Shown: positions 52,200 through 61,172, counted from the stretch's first letter. The stretch: DNA of 64,000 nucleotides from Polynucleobacter sp. AP-Jannik-300A-C4 (GCF_018688335.1 NZ_CP061316.1:372001-436000); one strand, 5' to 3'. The notes: a model not told the origin generated them from the sequence alone. Numbers and translations are program-made.

Positions 52200-52709
52200 A
52201 TGAAGTTACATATAGGCGGCTTGCAGGCCAAAGATGGCTGGAAGATTCTGAATGTGCAAAAATTTACGAATGTAGATTATTTGGGCGACATATCAGACCT
52301 TGAGCAATTTGAGGATTGTCAATTTGACGAGATTTATGCAAGCCATGTTTTGGAGCATGTGCCTCAAAAAAAAATGCTGGCAACGTTTCAGGGAATATTT
52401 AGGGTCTTATCCCCTGGCGGTCTTTTTTATATTTCGGTTCCTGATTTAGATATCTTGTGTCGCACCTTCATTGACCCAAAATTAAACCCTAATCAGAAAA
52501 TGCTTACTATGCGCATGATGTTTGGGGGGCAAATGGATGAGCACGACTTTCATTACTTCGGCTGGAATCAGCAATTTATGATTGATTTTTTGCGGGATGT
52601 TGGATTTACTCACGCACAAAAAGTCGAATCTTTTGATCTTTTTGAGGATACGAGTAACTATATGCCCTTTGGATTTCCAGTTAGCTTAAATATTATTGCG
52701 AGAAAGTAG
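52200..52709 (+). CDS. SAM-dependent methyltransferase, probable surface-glycan type
   Basis: This 169-residue class I methyltransferase has the SAM motif region shortened (KLHIGGLQAKDGWKILNV) and the later FDEIYASHVLEHVPQKKMLATFQGIFRVLSPGGLFYISVPDLDIL, which is typical of the Methyltransf_11 type. Such proteins are common in surface polysaccharide and glycosylation clusters. Together with the O-GlcNAc transferase, which converges 11 bases on, it may modify flagellin or its sugar. The ATG at 52200 has a purine-rich site upstream. AT-rich compared to its neighbours. Confidence 0.75.
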   Translation: MKLHIGGLQAKDGWKILNVQKFTNVDYLGDISDLEQFEDCQFDEIYASHVLEHVPQKKMLATFQGIFRVLSPGGLFYISVPDLDILCRTFIDPKLNPNQKMLTMRMMFGGQMDEHDFHYFGWNQQFMIDFLRDVGFTHAQKVESFDLFEDTSNYMPFGFPVSLNIIARK

Positions 52710-52720
52710 CATTTATGAAT

Positions 52721-54919
52721 TTAATAAATAAATAAATTGGCTGGTGAAATGCCTTTGCGCCACATAGTTACTACCTCTGAATATCCACGCTCGATGCTGC
52801 GTGTATAAGACTCAGTATCGAATAATTTGGAGGTTAATCTATTTTTAGCAATGTTTTCTCGGACTAAATCTAATTTATCTCTGTTATTAGCGAGATTAAT
52901 TGCGATACGCTCATACTCATCCTCTGAGTACGCTATTAATTCAGGTGTATTGAGTGATTTGAGAATGCTTCCCGCAACTCTACTAGAAAATGTTCTTCCT
53001 GCTAATGTCACAACAGGAAGGCCTGACCAAAGTGCATCACTAGCAGTGGTATGAGCATTGTAAAAAAAGGTATCAAGAAATAAATCAGCTAGTTTAAGTC
53101 TTGCTAAATGGTCTTTCATCTCCGGCAATCTTTGTGCAAAAACGATTCTTTTTTTATCGACACCATATTTTGAGAATTCCGCCAGTAATCTATCATTAGC
53201 TGCGCTAAAGTTATTTGCAAGCCATAGAATGCTGTTTGGGGTAGCATTAAGGATATTCATCCAACATTTCATTACCCTTGGATTTATTTTGTATGAATTA
53301 TTAAAGCATGCAAATACAAATTTGCCTTCTTCTAGGCCGAACTCTTTTCTGGCTGGGATTGAGTCAGCAATTTTTTTCGTCGAGTCGTTTACTTGGTAAC
53401 TAGGAAGATAAATTATTTTTTCGGTATAGAAACTTCTAGCATCCTCGGGAATTAAAAATTCATCTGCAATAATGTAGTCATAAGCAGTGTTAGCCATTGT
53501 TCCTGGGAATCCAAGATAATTTATTTGGATTGGCGCGCATCTTTTTGAGAATATCTCAAATCTTGCTCCTGCTGTGTATCCACCTAAATCAATTGCAATA
53601 TCAATTTCCATATGGCGACACAGATTTACAACTTCATCATCTGATAGGTCTAGGGTATTAATTACTTTATCTAGCGAGTTATCTATTCTTACTCTTGATT
53701 CATCATTAATTATTGGACCATGCGAGAATCCTATTATCTCAAATTGGCTTTTATCATGGAATTCAAACATCCCTGAAATTAAATGGGCTACTGGATGATT
53801 ATGGAAATCGGCAGAAAAGTATCCAATTTTAATTTTTCGAGAAACTTCATTGCCCTTAAATTTAATTTTTTCAACTGAAATTAAATTTTTATCTTGAGCA
53901 TAAATTCTTGCACATTTTTGCTCAATTTTGGGTTCATTTTGAATCCCAATAAGCGGAAATGGCAGCGAGACCTTTTTATTTTTTTTAACACCTTCTAAAA
54001 CCTCGCTCAAGAGCTGGTCAAAATTTCCCCAGTCCCATGCGATCATTTTCACGTGTAATAGCATGCCAAGCAGATAATCTAAATTTGGATTCTTGGCTAG
54101 AGCATATTCATATGCGTTTTTAGCTTCATCATACCTTTTAAGCTCGCGTAGTAAATCCGCATAATTACAAATGGGATCGATGAAGTCCCCATCCAATTCT
54201 ATAGCCCTTCTAAAACAATTGAGAGCATCTTCCTTTTCCCCGTATTTGGAAAGTGCGCTCCCTTTATTATTGTAGAAAAGTGCAGCCTTAGGATCCAAGG
54301 TAATAGCTGAGTTGTAATCATCAATAGCTTCTGCATATTTATACAGTGCAGCTTTGGCAAGCCCTCGATTATTTAGTGCCAGCGCAAATTGTGGATCCCA
54401 ACAAAGTGCATTGTTGTACCCCTCTATTGCACTGTCAAATTTGCCCGTTAGATAAAGTGCGTGAGCTTTGTTGTAATAGGCGTGTACATTTTGTGGATCA
54501 AGATCAATACATTTGTTATAGGCATCAATTGACTGAGGAAATCTTTTGAGATCCTGAAGGGCATTCCCAAGGTTAAAGTATGCGGAAGCATAGTTGGGGT
54601 CAAGGCTTATTGCTAGTTTGAAGTTGTTAGCTGCCTCCAATGGGCTGTTTAGATTTTGAAGGGCAATCCCAAGATTATTGTGCACCGCAGCATATTTCGG
54701 ATTGAGTTTCTTTGCTTTTCTAAGTAGTTTGACAGCCAGCTCGAATTCCTTGTTTTGGGAGTGAATGACGCCTTGCAAATGAAGAGCATCAAAGTGATTT
54801 GGACATATCCTCAATATTTCCTGGTAGATATTTGAAGCCTTTGCCAGATCCCCAGATTTTTGATGGTTGAGGCCATTGTGAATGAGTTCGTTGAGTTTTT
54901 GCTCGATAGATTGATTCAT
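52721..54919 (-). CDS. TPR-containing O-GlcNAc transferase (SPINDLY-type)
   Basis: This 732-residue cytoplasmic glycosyltransferase has an N-terminal run of about eight TPR repeats (residues 10-290, e.g. YAAVHNNLGIALQNLNSPLEAANNFKLAISLDPNYASAYFNLGNALQDL). The C-terminal glycosyltransferase-41 domain shows KIGYFSADFHNHPVAHLISGMFEFHD, QINYLGFPGTMANTAYDYIIAD and the donor-site region LFLDTFFYNAHTTASDALWSGLPVVTLAGRTFSSRV. Related proteins glycosylate flagellins in several bacteria. It sits directly upstream of fliC, transcribed away from it. The sequence is AT-rich, and may have come by transfer. Confidence 0.88.
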   Translation of the reverse strand: MNQSIEQKLNELIHNGLNHQKSGDLAKASNIYQEILRICPNHFDALHLQGVIHSQNKEFELAVKLLRKAKKLNPKYAAVHNNLGIALQNLNSPLEAANNFKLAISLDPNYASAYFNLGNALQDLKRFPQSIDAYNKCIDLDPQNVHAYYNKAHALYLTGKFDSAIEGYNNALCWDPQFALALNNRGLAKAALYKYAEAIDDYNSAITLDPKAALFYNNKGSALSKYGEKEDALNCFRRAIELDGDFIDPICNYADLLRELKRYDEAKNAYEYALAKNPNLDYLLGMLLHVKMIAWDWGNFDQLLSEVLEGVKKNKKVSLPFPLIGIQNEPKIEQKCARIYAQDKNLISVEKIKFKGNEVSRKIKIGYFSADFHNHPVAHLISGMFEFHDKSQFEIIGFSHGPIINDESRVRIDNSLDKVINTLDLSDDEVVNLCRHMEIDIAIDLGGYTAGARFEIFSKRCAPIQINYLGFPGTMANTAYDYIIADEFLIPEDARSFYTEKIIYLPSYQVNDSTKKIADSIPARKEFGLEEGKFVFACFNNSYKINPRVMKCWMNILNATPNSILWLANNFSAANDRLLAEFSKYGVDKKRIVFAQRLPEMKDHLARLKLADLFLDTFFYNAHTTASDALWSGLPVVTLAGRTFSSRVAGSILKSLNTPELIAYSEDEYERIAINLANNRDKLDLVRENIAKNRLTSKLFDTESYTRSIERGYSEVVTMWRKGISPANLFIY

Positions 54920-55085
54920 TGATGAATTATGTATGGATGCTATTTGTGGGTGTAGAAGAGGGCAAAAAATGCCATTCTATTTGAAAAAAATCAATTAATA
55001 CAAGCACTTGCAAAATTAACTAACCACAAACATGTATTTATCCGTTTGAAAAGTACGAGGCAATTTAAATAAGTTAGTGAAAGTC

Positions 55086-55113
55086 TAAACGAAAACTTAA
55101 AACTTGCCGTTAA
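55086..55113 (+). promoter_or_regulatory. Sigma-28-like promoter for fliC
   Basis: TAAA is followed after 16 bases by GCCGTTAA, 38 bases before the fliC start. It resembles the enterobacterial consensus TAAA-N15-GCCGATAA and the site before flaG1. Confidence 0.65.
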
Positions 55114-55151
55114 TTCAGATATCGGGATGTCGATCCCATTAGGAGAAAAAA

Positions 55152-56801
55152 ATGTCAACAGTAATTAACACAAACCTAGCTTCGCTTTTTGCGCAAAATA
55201 GCCTGTCCAATGCTCAGAACAATTTGGCAACATCTGTCCAAAGACTATCTTCTGGTTTGAGAATAAACAGCGCAAAAGATGATGCAGCAGGTTTGGCGAT
55301 TTCCCAAAATATGCAGAGTCAGATTAATGGTACAAATCAATCAGTACGTAATTTATCTGATGCAACCAACTTATTGCAAACCGCAGACACATCACTTTCA
55401 TCAATTCAGGATATGCTCTTGCGTCTAAAGCAATTATCAGTCCAGGGCTATGATGGATCACTTTCGGCTAATCAAAAACTAGATATTGTTCAGGAGATGA
55501 AAGACCTCAATACTGAAATCAATGCTACCGCTCAACGCACAGCATTTAATGGAATTAATTTATTGACTTCTGGCTCTTCGATTGACTCTGTAAACTCAGA
55601 TTTAGTGGCCGGCCAAACCTTAACAACCACTGCGGTTGCTGTGGCAACTACTGCAGGTACTTTGGGTGTAGCTACCAAAAACCTCGGTGATGCTGCAACA
55701 TCTACTTATTCAATTGCAATTGACCCAAGTCTTGCTACTCGCACACCTGGTACCTATACATTCACAAGCCTTAATAACCAGTTGACAATGACTGGCACCT
55801 TTAATGGCCTTTCCCAGTCTCAGACTGTTACTGTTGCTGATGCACCTTCAGACAACTTGGCCGCAAGAACAACAAGTCAGGTATTGAATTTTGATAAGTT
55901 TGGGGTTGCCTTCACCTTAAATACTACTAACGCCGCAGCTGCGTCTGAAACTGGTGCAGTTTTAGCTGCCGCAATTGTTACTAAGGGCTCTACATTAGTC
56001 ATTAATGGTGTTAACGGTGATGTTACTGATGTTCGTTTATCTGGCGTTGCACCTGGAACTTACACAATGGCAACAACTGCAACTGGTGCTGATTATTTGA
56101 AATTGTCTGGCACTATTAACGGTGTATCTACAGTACAAGAAATTCAACTATCAACTAATGCTGCAAACGCAACAGAAACTGTTAACTTTAGTAGTTTTGG
56201 TATTCAGTTTGATATTAAGAGTTACCAGCAACAGACGGGCGCACAGTTGGTAACCGCCTTGACAACAAGAACAAGCGGCGCGGGCTCAACAACTGGGGCA
56301 ATTATTGTCGGCTCTGGAAATAACAGTGCATTGAAGTTCCAAAGCGGTCCAACTTCTGATCAGTTTATTCAAATCGACACTTTGAATGTGCAAACTGGAA
56401 GTAGTGGATCAACAGCTGGTCAAGCAATTGAGATGATGACGCTAGGCACTCGTATTACTTCATCATCAGCCGGTAATTTAGGAACCCTCGGAGCTGGTGA
56501 TACGATCGATACATGGCAGACCGCATTTAAAAATGCTGCCGCTGCGGTAGATAATGCTCTCGAATATATATCTACTAAGCGTGCAACTTTCGGCTCCCAA
56601 ATGAATCGTTTGAGCTTTGTGTCTACAAACTTACAAGCTCAAAGCACTAACTTGCAAAATTCACGTTCTGCAATTATTGATACAGATTTTGCAGCTGAAA
56701 CTGCAAAATTGACTAAAGGACAGATCATGCAGCAGGCTGCAACAGCAATGTTGGCGCAGGCCAATCAAATGCCAAACGTAATCTTGTCTTTATTGAAATA
56801 A
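55152..56801 (+). CDS. fliC: Flagellin FliC
   Basis: This is the filament subunit, 549 residues. The conserved D0/D1 N-terminal region (INTNLASLFAQNSLSNAQNNLATSVQRLSSGLRINSAKDDAAGLAISQNMQSQINGTNQSVRNLSDATNLLQTAD) and C-terminal region (ALEYISTKRATFGSQMNRLSFVSTNLQAQSTNLQNSRSAIIDTDFAAETAKLTKGQIMQQAATAMLAQANQMPNVILSLLK) flank a variable, threonine-rich middle. The middle has two related units at residues about 199-262 and 301-361. An AGGAGA site precedes the ATG. The OGT gene next door could glycosylate it. Confidence 0.95.
   Translation: MSTVINTNLASLFAQNSLSNAQNNLATSVQRLSSGLRINSAKDDAAGLAISQNMQSQINGTNQSVRNLSDATNLLQTADTSLSSIQDMLLRLKQLSVQGYDGSLSANQKLDIVQEMKDLNTEINATAQRTAFNGINLLTSGSSIDSVNSDLVAGQTLTTTAVAVATTAGTLGVATKNLGDAATSTYSIAIDPSLATRTPGTYTFTSLNNQLTMTGTFNGLSQSQTVTVADAPSDNLAARTTSQVLNFDKFGVAFTLNTTNAAAASETGAVLAAAIVTKGSTLVINGVNGDVTDVRLSGVAPGTYTMATTATGADYLKLSGTINGVSTVQEIQLSTNAANATETVNFSSFGIQFDIKSYQQQTGAQLVTALTTRTSGAGSTTGAIIVGSGNNSALKFQSGPTSDQFIQIDTLNVQTGSSGSTAGQAIEMMTLGTRITSSSAGNLGTLGAGDTIDTWQTAFKNAAAAVDNALEYISTKRATFGSQMNRLSFVSTNLQAQSTNLQNSRSAIIDTDFAAETAKLTKGQIMQQAATAMLAQANQMPNVILSLLK
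55746..56235 (+). repeat. Duplicated unit in the flagellin variable domain
   Basis: Two units begin PGTYTFTSLNN (55746) and PGTYTMATTATG (56052), run through MTGTFNGLSQSQTV and LSGTINGVSTVQEI, and end near FDKFGVAFTL and FSSFGIQFDI. They are divergent at DNA level, so the duplication is old. Confidence 0.65.
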
Positions 56802-56819
56802 GTAATTTGCAAAGCAATA

Positions 56820-56849
56820 CACAAAAATCAGGGTGACCTGATTTTTGTG
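56820..56849 (+). terminator. fliC terminator
   Basis: CACAAAAATCAGG and CCTGATTTTTGTG form a perfect 13-bp stem with loop GTGA, just after the fliC stop. Confidence 0.85.
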
Positions 56850-56889
56850 CCTTAGGAATACGCATTATGTAGTTAATGGGAGGTAATAT

Positions 56890-57291
56890 ATGAGTCAAGT
56901 CGCCGCATTGAATTCTGTGCCACAGCCAATGGCAGTTGGAGTAATGCAAACGGCTGGTTCAGTACCTGAGCGAGTAGCTCAGCCAATTCGCAGTGATGCG
57001 GAGGTTGTGTCAAAAGCTGCCAGCACTGAAATTAAGCCATCTGCAGTAAATGAGGTAACGCAGCCAACGCGCGAAGTAGTTGCCAAAGCTGCTGAGCAGA
57101 TTCAAAGTTTTGTTCAGTCTATGGGCCGCAATTTAAGCTTTTCTGTTGACAGCACAACTGGTTATCACATTGTTCGCGTAACAAATCCGGAAACTGGAGA
57201 TGTCGTTCGGCAATTGCCAACTGAAGAATTAATTCGTATTGCCCAAAGTTTTGAGCAATTAAACGCAACTTTAGTGCATCAAAAAGCATAA
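56890..57291 (+). CDS. flaG: FlaG family protein, copy 2
   Basis: This 133-residue FlaG follows fliC, its usual place, and precedes fliD. The C-terminal half (KAAEQIQSFVQSMGRNLSFSVDSTTGYHIVRVTNPETGDVVRQLPTEELIRIAQSF) is almost identical in pattern to copy 1 at 51489, while the first 35 residues differ. A GGGAGG site lies before the ATG. Because the fliC terminator lies between them, it may need a separate promoter or read-through. Confidence 0.9.
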   Translation: MSQVAALNSVPQPMAVGVMQTAGSVPERVAQPIRSDAEVVSKAASTEIKPSAVNEVTQPTREVVAKAAEQIQSFVQSMGRNLSFSVDSTTGYHIVRVTNPETGDVVRQLPTEELIRIAQSFEQLNATLVHQKA

Positions 57292-57293
57292 TA

Positions 57294-57325
57294 TTTTCGT
57301 GCCAAGTCTAGTCTTGGCACGAAAA
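57294..57325. terminator. Hairpin between flaG2 and fliD
   Basis: TTTTCGTGCCAAG and CTTGGCACGAAAA form a perfect 13-bp stem with a six-base loop. It may terminate flaG2, but there is no T-run after it on the plus strand. Its right arm contains the -24 element of the fliD sigma-54 promoter. Confidence 0.6.
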
Positions 57326-57330
57326 TTGCA
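57315..57330 (+). promoter_or_regulatory. Sigma-54 promoter for fliD
   Basis: TGGCACGAAAATTGCA matches the -24/-12 consensus TGGCACG-N4-TTGCA exactly, with GG and GC separated by ten bases, 82 bases before the fliD start. RpoN and FleR, both encoded here, would use it. Confidence 0.88.
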
Positions 57331-57411
57331 TAAATTTATCTACCTCAGCATGCTTTTCTGGGAACTAATTTCTTTAACAGCGTTGTATTGATAAGGGTGG
57401 GAATTTAAGAA

Positions 57412-59565
57412 ATGGCGGTTTCTTCATCTAGTGCAAGCACTTCTAGTGCGGGAGCTGCCTCCATAGATGTGGCTAGTATTGTTGCTCAATTAATGACAGT
57501 TGAGAATAAGCCACTAGATGCGCTTGCCGCCAAAATTTCCCAGCAACAGGTAGTTATTAGTGATTTAGGGACAATTAAGAGCAAAGTTTCGGCATTAGGG
57601 GATATGCTTAAAGCTTTCCAAAATCCCGCCTCTTACAATAGTGCTGTTGCCAGCACAACCGATTCAACGATCTTGCAGGCTAATGCCGCAAATGGAGCTA
57701 TACCAGGCAGTTACAACGTAACCGTTGGCTCTACCGCATCCGCATCAAAATTCACTATCTCCGGGTATTCTTCGATGACGGATTTGGCGGGTATCAACTC
57801 TGTAGCGGGATTTTCTATTACAGTTGGGTCCACGACTTACAACACCTTGGGGACGCCTGCTGGAACGCCCTCTCTTGCCGCAAGTGCAACTATTGGTGAT
57901 TTACGTAATTGGATCAATGGACTTGGCGTGAACGTAAATGCTAGTCTTGTTCAAACCACTGATTCTTCGCACTATGCATTGATGATTCAAGGAACGCAAA
58001 CTGGAGTTGCTAATGCTCTTAGTTATGCTGGTCTAGACATGGTTTCAGGCCCCTCAATCGTAATTACTTCAGGTTCTGCGGATGTGCCAACCATCACTGA
58101 ATCTGCAAGCGTAACTTTTAATGCTTTGACGGCAGGACAAACCCTGGTTATTGGCGGCTTGACCTTTACAGCTGGCACCAGTGGCGCGACAGCAGATCAA
58201 GTTGCTGCAGCGTTTGCTGGCATCGCAAATGAGGAAACCTATACTAGTATTAATACTGACAAGGGATTGGGGGATGCGAGTGGAGGCGCTTTTACGGCCG
58301 GAAGCTTAAGCGCTTGGTCCAGTGGGTCTGCCACCGGTGCCAACATTGTATTTACTAGTGATATATCGAATTCTAATGTTGATAATCTTGTGAGCTCAGG
58401 CTCGGCTGGTGGTCTTACTGCAACTACTGTAAGCACGGCACAAGATGCGGCCTTTACAATCAATGGAACGGATTTTGTTAGATCGTCTAATGCTGTCGGG
58501 GATGTTATTGACGGGGTTGCTTTAAATTTGGTTTCTTCCTCTGGCACGACGCAGGTCTTAAATATTGCTAGGGGCGCAGATAATTCAAAGCAAACCATTG
58601 CGAACCTAATTAGTGCATACAATGATCTTGTAAGCACTTATAAGTCCATGACTGCAAACCCAAGCAATTCCAGTGCAAACAAGCTAGGGACATTTGCTAA
58701 CTCACCAACAGTTTTATCTTTTATTGGTGATATAAAGTCTAAACTTTCGAGTGGGGCAACTTATGGCAGTCCTGATCCTGTAACTGGTAAATTAAGCACT
58801 ATTAGTTTGAGCGCCATGGGAATGGATTTGCAGCTTGATGGAACAATAAAGTTTAATGATGCAGCTTATGCTTTGGCTAGCAACAAAGGGTTGCAAAGTA
58901 TTTTATCGGCAGGGGTCAAAATTGGAGGGGTTACAGGTACGCTATCTTCCAACCCCAGAGTTACAACAACGCAAGGCACCGCTTCAAGTAATGAGTCTGC
59001 TAGTGTTGCATTTAGTTCAATGTCGCCAAACGAAACCCTATCTTTTGCTGGATTAACTTTTAAGGCTGGATCCAGTGGAGCGAGCGCAGCGCAAGTGGCA
59101 TCTGCATTTTCGTCACTCTCGCCAGCAGGTACCACAGCAGACAGCTTTAACAGCAGCAAATCTCTTAGTGCATTAACTGGTGGAACCTTTACATCTGGAG
59201 TTTTAACGGGATGGTCTAGTGCAGGAGCGATTGGCACCTCCGTTGTTTTCACAAGCACAACTTCAAATGCTGATGTTGCTGATTTAACCTCGACACAAAC
59301 TGCTGGAACTACAGATCTACTGGCATTTATTAACTCGCAAGTTGGCACAAATGGCGTTTTGTCCTTGGAGATACTGGCCAAAACAACTGCATCTAGTAAC
59401 TTAACGAAGCATCAGGCTGATTTGCAAGCGCGACTGCTAACAATTCAAAATAATCTAACTGCCCAATACTCAGCTTTAAATGCACTTTTATATCAGCTAA
59501 GCTCAACAAGTACTGCCTTATCAAGCGCATTTACTGCTTTGACCAACAGTCAAAGCAGTAATTAA
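57412..59565 (+). CDS. fliD: FliD, flagellar cap protein
   Basis: FliD caps the growing filament. This 717-residue protein is much longer than the usual 450-500 residues. The FliD N domain (residues 15-115, SIDVASIVAQLMTVENKPLDALAAKISQQQVVISDLGTIKSKVSALGDMLKAFQNPASYNS) and C-terminal coil (KTTASSNLTKHQADLQARLLTIQNNLTAQYSALNALLYQLSSTSTAL) are typical. The surplus is mainly a duplicated insert of about 105 residues, at 230-337 and 528-633. It has an exact sigma-54 promoter upstream and fliS downstream. Confidence 0.93.
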   Translation: MAVSSSSASTSSAGAASIDVASIVAQLMTVENKPLDALAAKISQQQVVISDLGTIKSKVSALGDMLKAFQNPASYNSAVASTTDSTILQANAANGAIPGSYNVTVGSTASASKFTISGYSSMTDLAGINSVAGFSITVGSTTYNTLGTPAGTPSLAASATIGDLRNWINGLGVNVNASLVQTTDSSHYALMIQGTQTGVANALSYAGLDMVSGPSIVITSGSADVPTITESASVTFNALTAGQTLVIGGLTFTAGTSGATADQVAAAFAGIANEETYTSINTDKGLGDASGGAFTAGSLSAWSSGSATGANIVFTSDISNSNVDNLVSSGSAGGLTATTVSTAQDAAFTINGTDFVRSSNAVGDVIDGVALNLVSSSGTTQVLNIARGADNSKQTIANLISAYNDLVSTYKSMTANPSNSSANKLGTFANSPTVLSFIGDIKSKLSSGATYGSPDPVTGKLSTISLSAMGMDLQLDGTIKFNDAAYALASNKGLQSILSAGVKIGGVTGTLSSNPRVTTTQGTASSNESASVAFSSMSPNETLSFAGLTFKAGSSGASAAQVASAFSSLSPAGTTADSFNSSKSLSALTGGTFTSGVLTGWSSAGAIGTSVVFTSTTSNADVADLTSTQTAGTTDLLAFINSQVGTNGVLSLEILAKTTASSNLTKHQADLQARLLTIQNNLTAQYSALNALLYQLSSTSTALSSAFTALTNSQSSN
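58099..59310 (+). repeat. Duplicated insert domain within FliD
   Basis: Copy A (58099-58422) starts ESASVTFNALTAGQTLVIGGLTF; copy B (58993-59310) starts ESASVAFSSMSPNETLSFAGLTF. Both continue with TAGTSGATADQVAAAF or KAGSSGASAAQVASAF, then FTAGSLSAWSS or FTSGVLTGWSS. The copies are separated by about 570 bases. Confidence 0.75.
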
Positions 59566-59599
59566 TGATTGGCGTGCTATCTACGGGGAATTATTAGTG

Positions 59600-60040
59600 A
59601 TGAATAAATCTGCTCGCGCCTATGCTGCAAATGAAGTGCTTACTGGGGTTAATGGCTCAGACGCAGGTCAACTGATTGTTCTAGTTTATGAACGAGTCTT
59701 TGATCATTTGAAATTAGCCAAGAATGCTCTGGATAATGGCGAGTATGGAATTGAATCTTTTACTAAAGCTCATGACCTTATTCAGCAGGGTTTGTTGGCA
59801 TGCCTTGATTACGAAGGTGGAGGTGAAGTTGCTTTAAGTCTCGGTGCTGTATATGAATGGACTTTACGTGAGATTTTAAGTGCACGATTAAATAAATCCC
59901 CTGAGAAAGTTCAAGAGATTTTGGATGTATTGTGGCCGCTATATGAAGCATGGTTGGTTTTGGCTCCAAAAGATGAAATAGTACATTTGGTTTCAACTTC
60001 AAGTGTTGAAGTCAATATTTCTCAGGCCACACATTACTAG
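59600..60040 (+). CDS. fliS: FliS, flagellin export chaperone
   Basis: FliS binds the flagellin C-terminus and prevents premature assembly. This 146-residue helical protein starts AYAANEVLTGVNGSDAGQLIVLVYERVFDHLKLAKNAL, and has LACLDYEGGGEVALSLGAVYEWTLREILSARLNKSPEKVQEILDVLWPLYEAW, as in the family. It is in the standard position after fliD. ATG 59600 is preferred to GTG 59597. Confidence 0.88.
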   Translation: MNKSARAYAANEVLTGVNGSDAGQLIVLVYERVFDHLKLAKNALDNGEYGIESFTKAHDLIQQGLLACLDYEGGGEVALSLGAVYEWTLREILSARLNKSPEKVQEILDVLWPLYEAWLVLAPKDEIVHLVSTSSVEVNISQATHY

Positions 60041-60110
60041 AATTAATTTGGTGCTGTCGTGCTATCAGAGATATGATGGCTAGCATCATTAACATTAGCG
60101 AGGATTGAGT

Positions 60111-61172
60111 ATGGCCATACCAATTCCCTCGAATTTACCCATCAATCCTGTGGTGGATTACCACCGCAATGATTTAATTACCCCTCCATCTGCACCAGCG
60201 GTTGTCGAGAGTCTTGGTGCAATCGACCCCCGGGTAGCATTAAAGATGCCCTTACCAGTTGGGGATTCATCTGCTAGCGCCGCTATGCACGATGCATTGC
60301 AGAATGCCGCTGCTAGAGCGGGTGCCGCTGTTGCATCTGAGCCCAATGTTGATCAGGCAGTCTTCTTAGAGCTTTCATCTATGACCGGTGATCTGGCAGA
60401 GGCCTCAGGTAATCCGTCTCAAGCTCGAGTAACGAGTTTGTTATCCCAGAGCCTGGCGCGCATGGATACCCTGGGTGGTGCTGCACTTGGGCAGCTGCTC
60501 TCAGATATCTTGGCGGTTGATGTGCCTCAGCTTGGCAAGTCCATTACTACAGATGCAAAGGCTGCTATAGCTCAAAATGCTGTGGTTAATTGGCCTGGAG
60601 CTAGTACTCAAACCCCACTTGTTAATGTCGCGGATCCTAAATTGGCAATGGCGACTTTGTATCAAAATCTGCAGAGCTCAGGAATATTTGCAGCTGATCA
60701 GCTCAAGCGCTTATTGTTTCCTGCAAGTGAGGAAGACGGAGCACCATTAGCCACCAGTAACAGTGTTGAGACTGAAACCGCAAATTTAGTTAACCAGCTT
60801 TCAACAGACTCACCGGCAGTACGAGACTCAGTCAAATTACTTTTGCGCGGAGATATTCTCTGGCAAGGGCAACTGATGCCAAACGTCCAAGGGCGCTTAT
60901 ATCGCGAGGATGCATGGGAAGCAGATCCAGATCAGCCTGGGCAATTACAAAAAGGTAGCCGCATCACGATGGAAGTTACTTTGCCAAACTTGGGCCCATT
61001 TAAAGTTGTCGGCACTCAGTTTGGCGAAAGTGTGCACGTAGCAGTAGAAGGTACTCCTGAGGCGCAAAGCACCCTGACAAATGCTTTTTCAGATTTGCTA
61101 GAACAAATACGCGCGCAAGTTGATCCTGATACCAAAGTCAGCCTAAAGGGTGGGGGATCATCCAATGGATGA
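60111..61172 (+). CDS. FliK-like protein (hook-length control C-terminal domain)
   Basis: This 353-residue protein has a disordered Ala/Pro/Ser-rich N-terminal half and a more ordered C-terminal end (RITMEVTLPNLGPFKVVGTQFGESVHVAVEGTPEAQSTLTNAFSDLLEQIRAQ). The LP-LG-x-x-x-V pattern there is that of FliK hook-length proteins. A preceding FlhB-related gene supports this, since FliK interacts with FlhB. A GCGAGGA site precedes ATG 60111. Its last bases overlap the FlhB-like gene. The true fliK may lie elsewhere, so this may be a paralogue. Confidence 0.6.
   Translation: MAIPIPSNLPINPVVDYHRNDLITPPSAPAVVESLGAIDPRVALKMPLPVGDSSASAAMHDALQNAAARAGAAVASEPNVDQAVFLELSSMTGDLAEASGNPSQARVTSLLSQSLARMDTLGGAALGQLLSDILAVDVPQLGKSITTDAKAAIAQNAVVNWPGASTQTPLVNVADPKLAMATLYQNLQSSGIFAADQLKRLLFPASEEDGAPLATSNSVETETANLVNQLSTDSPAVRDSVKLLLRGDILWQGQLMPNVQGRLYREDAWEADPDQPGQLQKGSRITMEVTLPNLGPFKVVGTQFGESVHVAVEGTPEAQSTLTNAFSDLLEQIRAQVDPDTKVSLKGGGSSNG

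Noticed and set aside
58866..59381. 171-codon antisense frame in fliD
   Set aside because: Low-complexity Thr/Ser/Ala-rich coding on the plus strand produces open frames on the minus strand; fliD is certain there.
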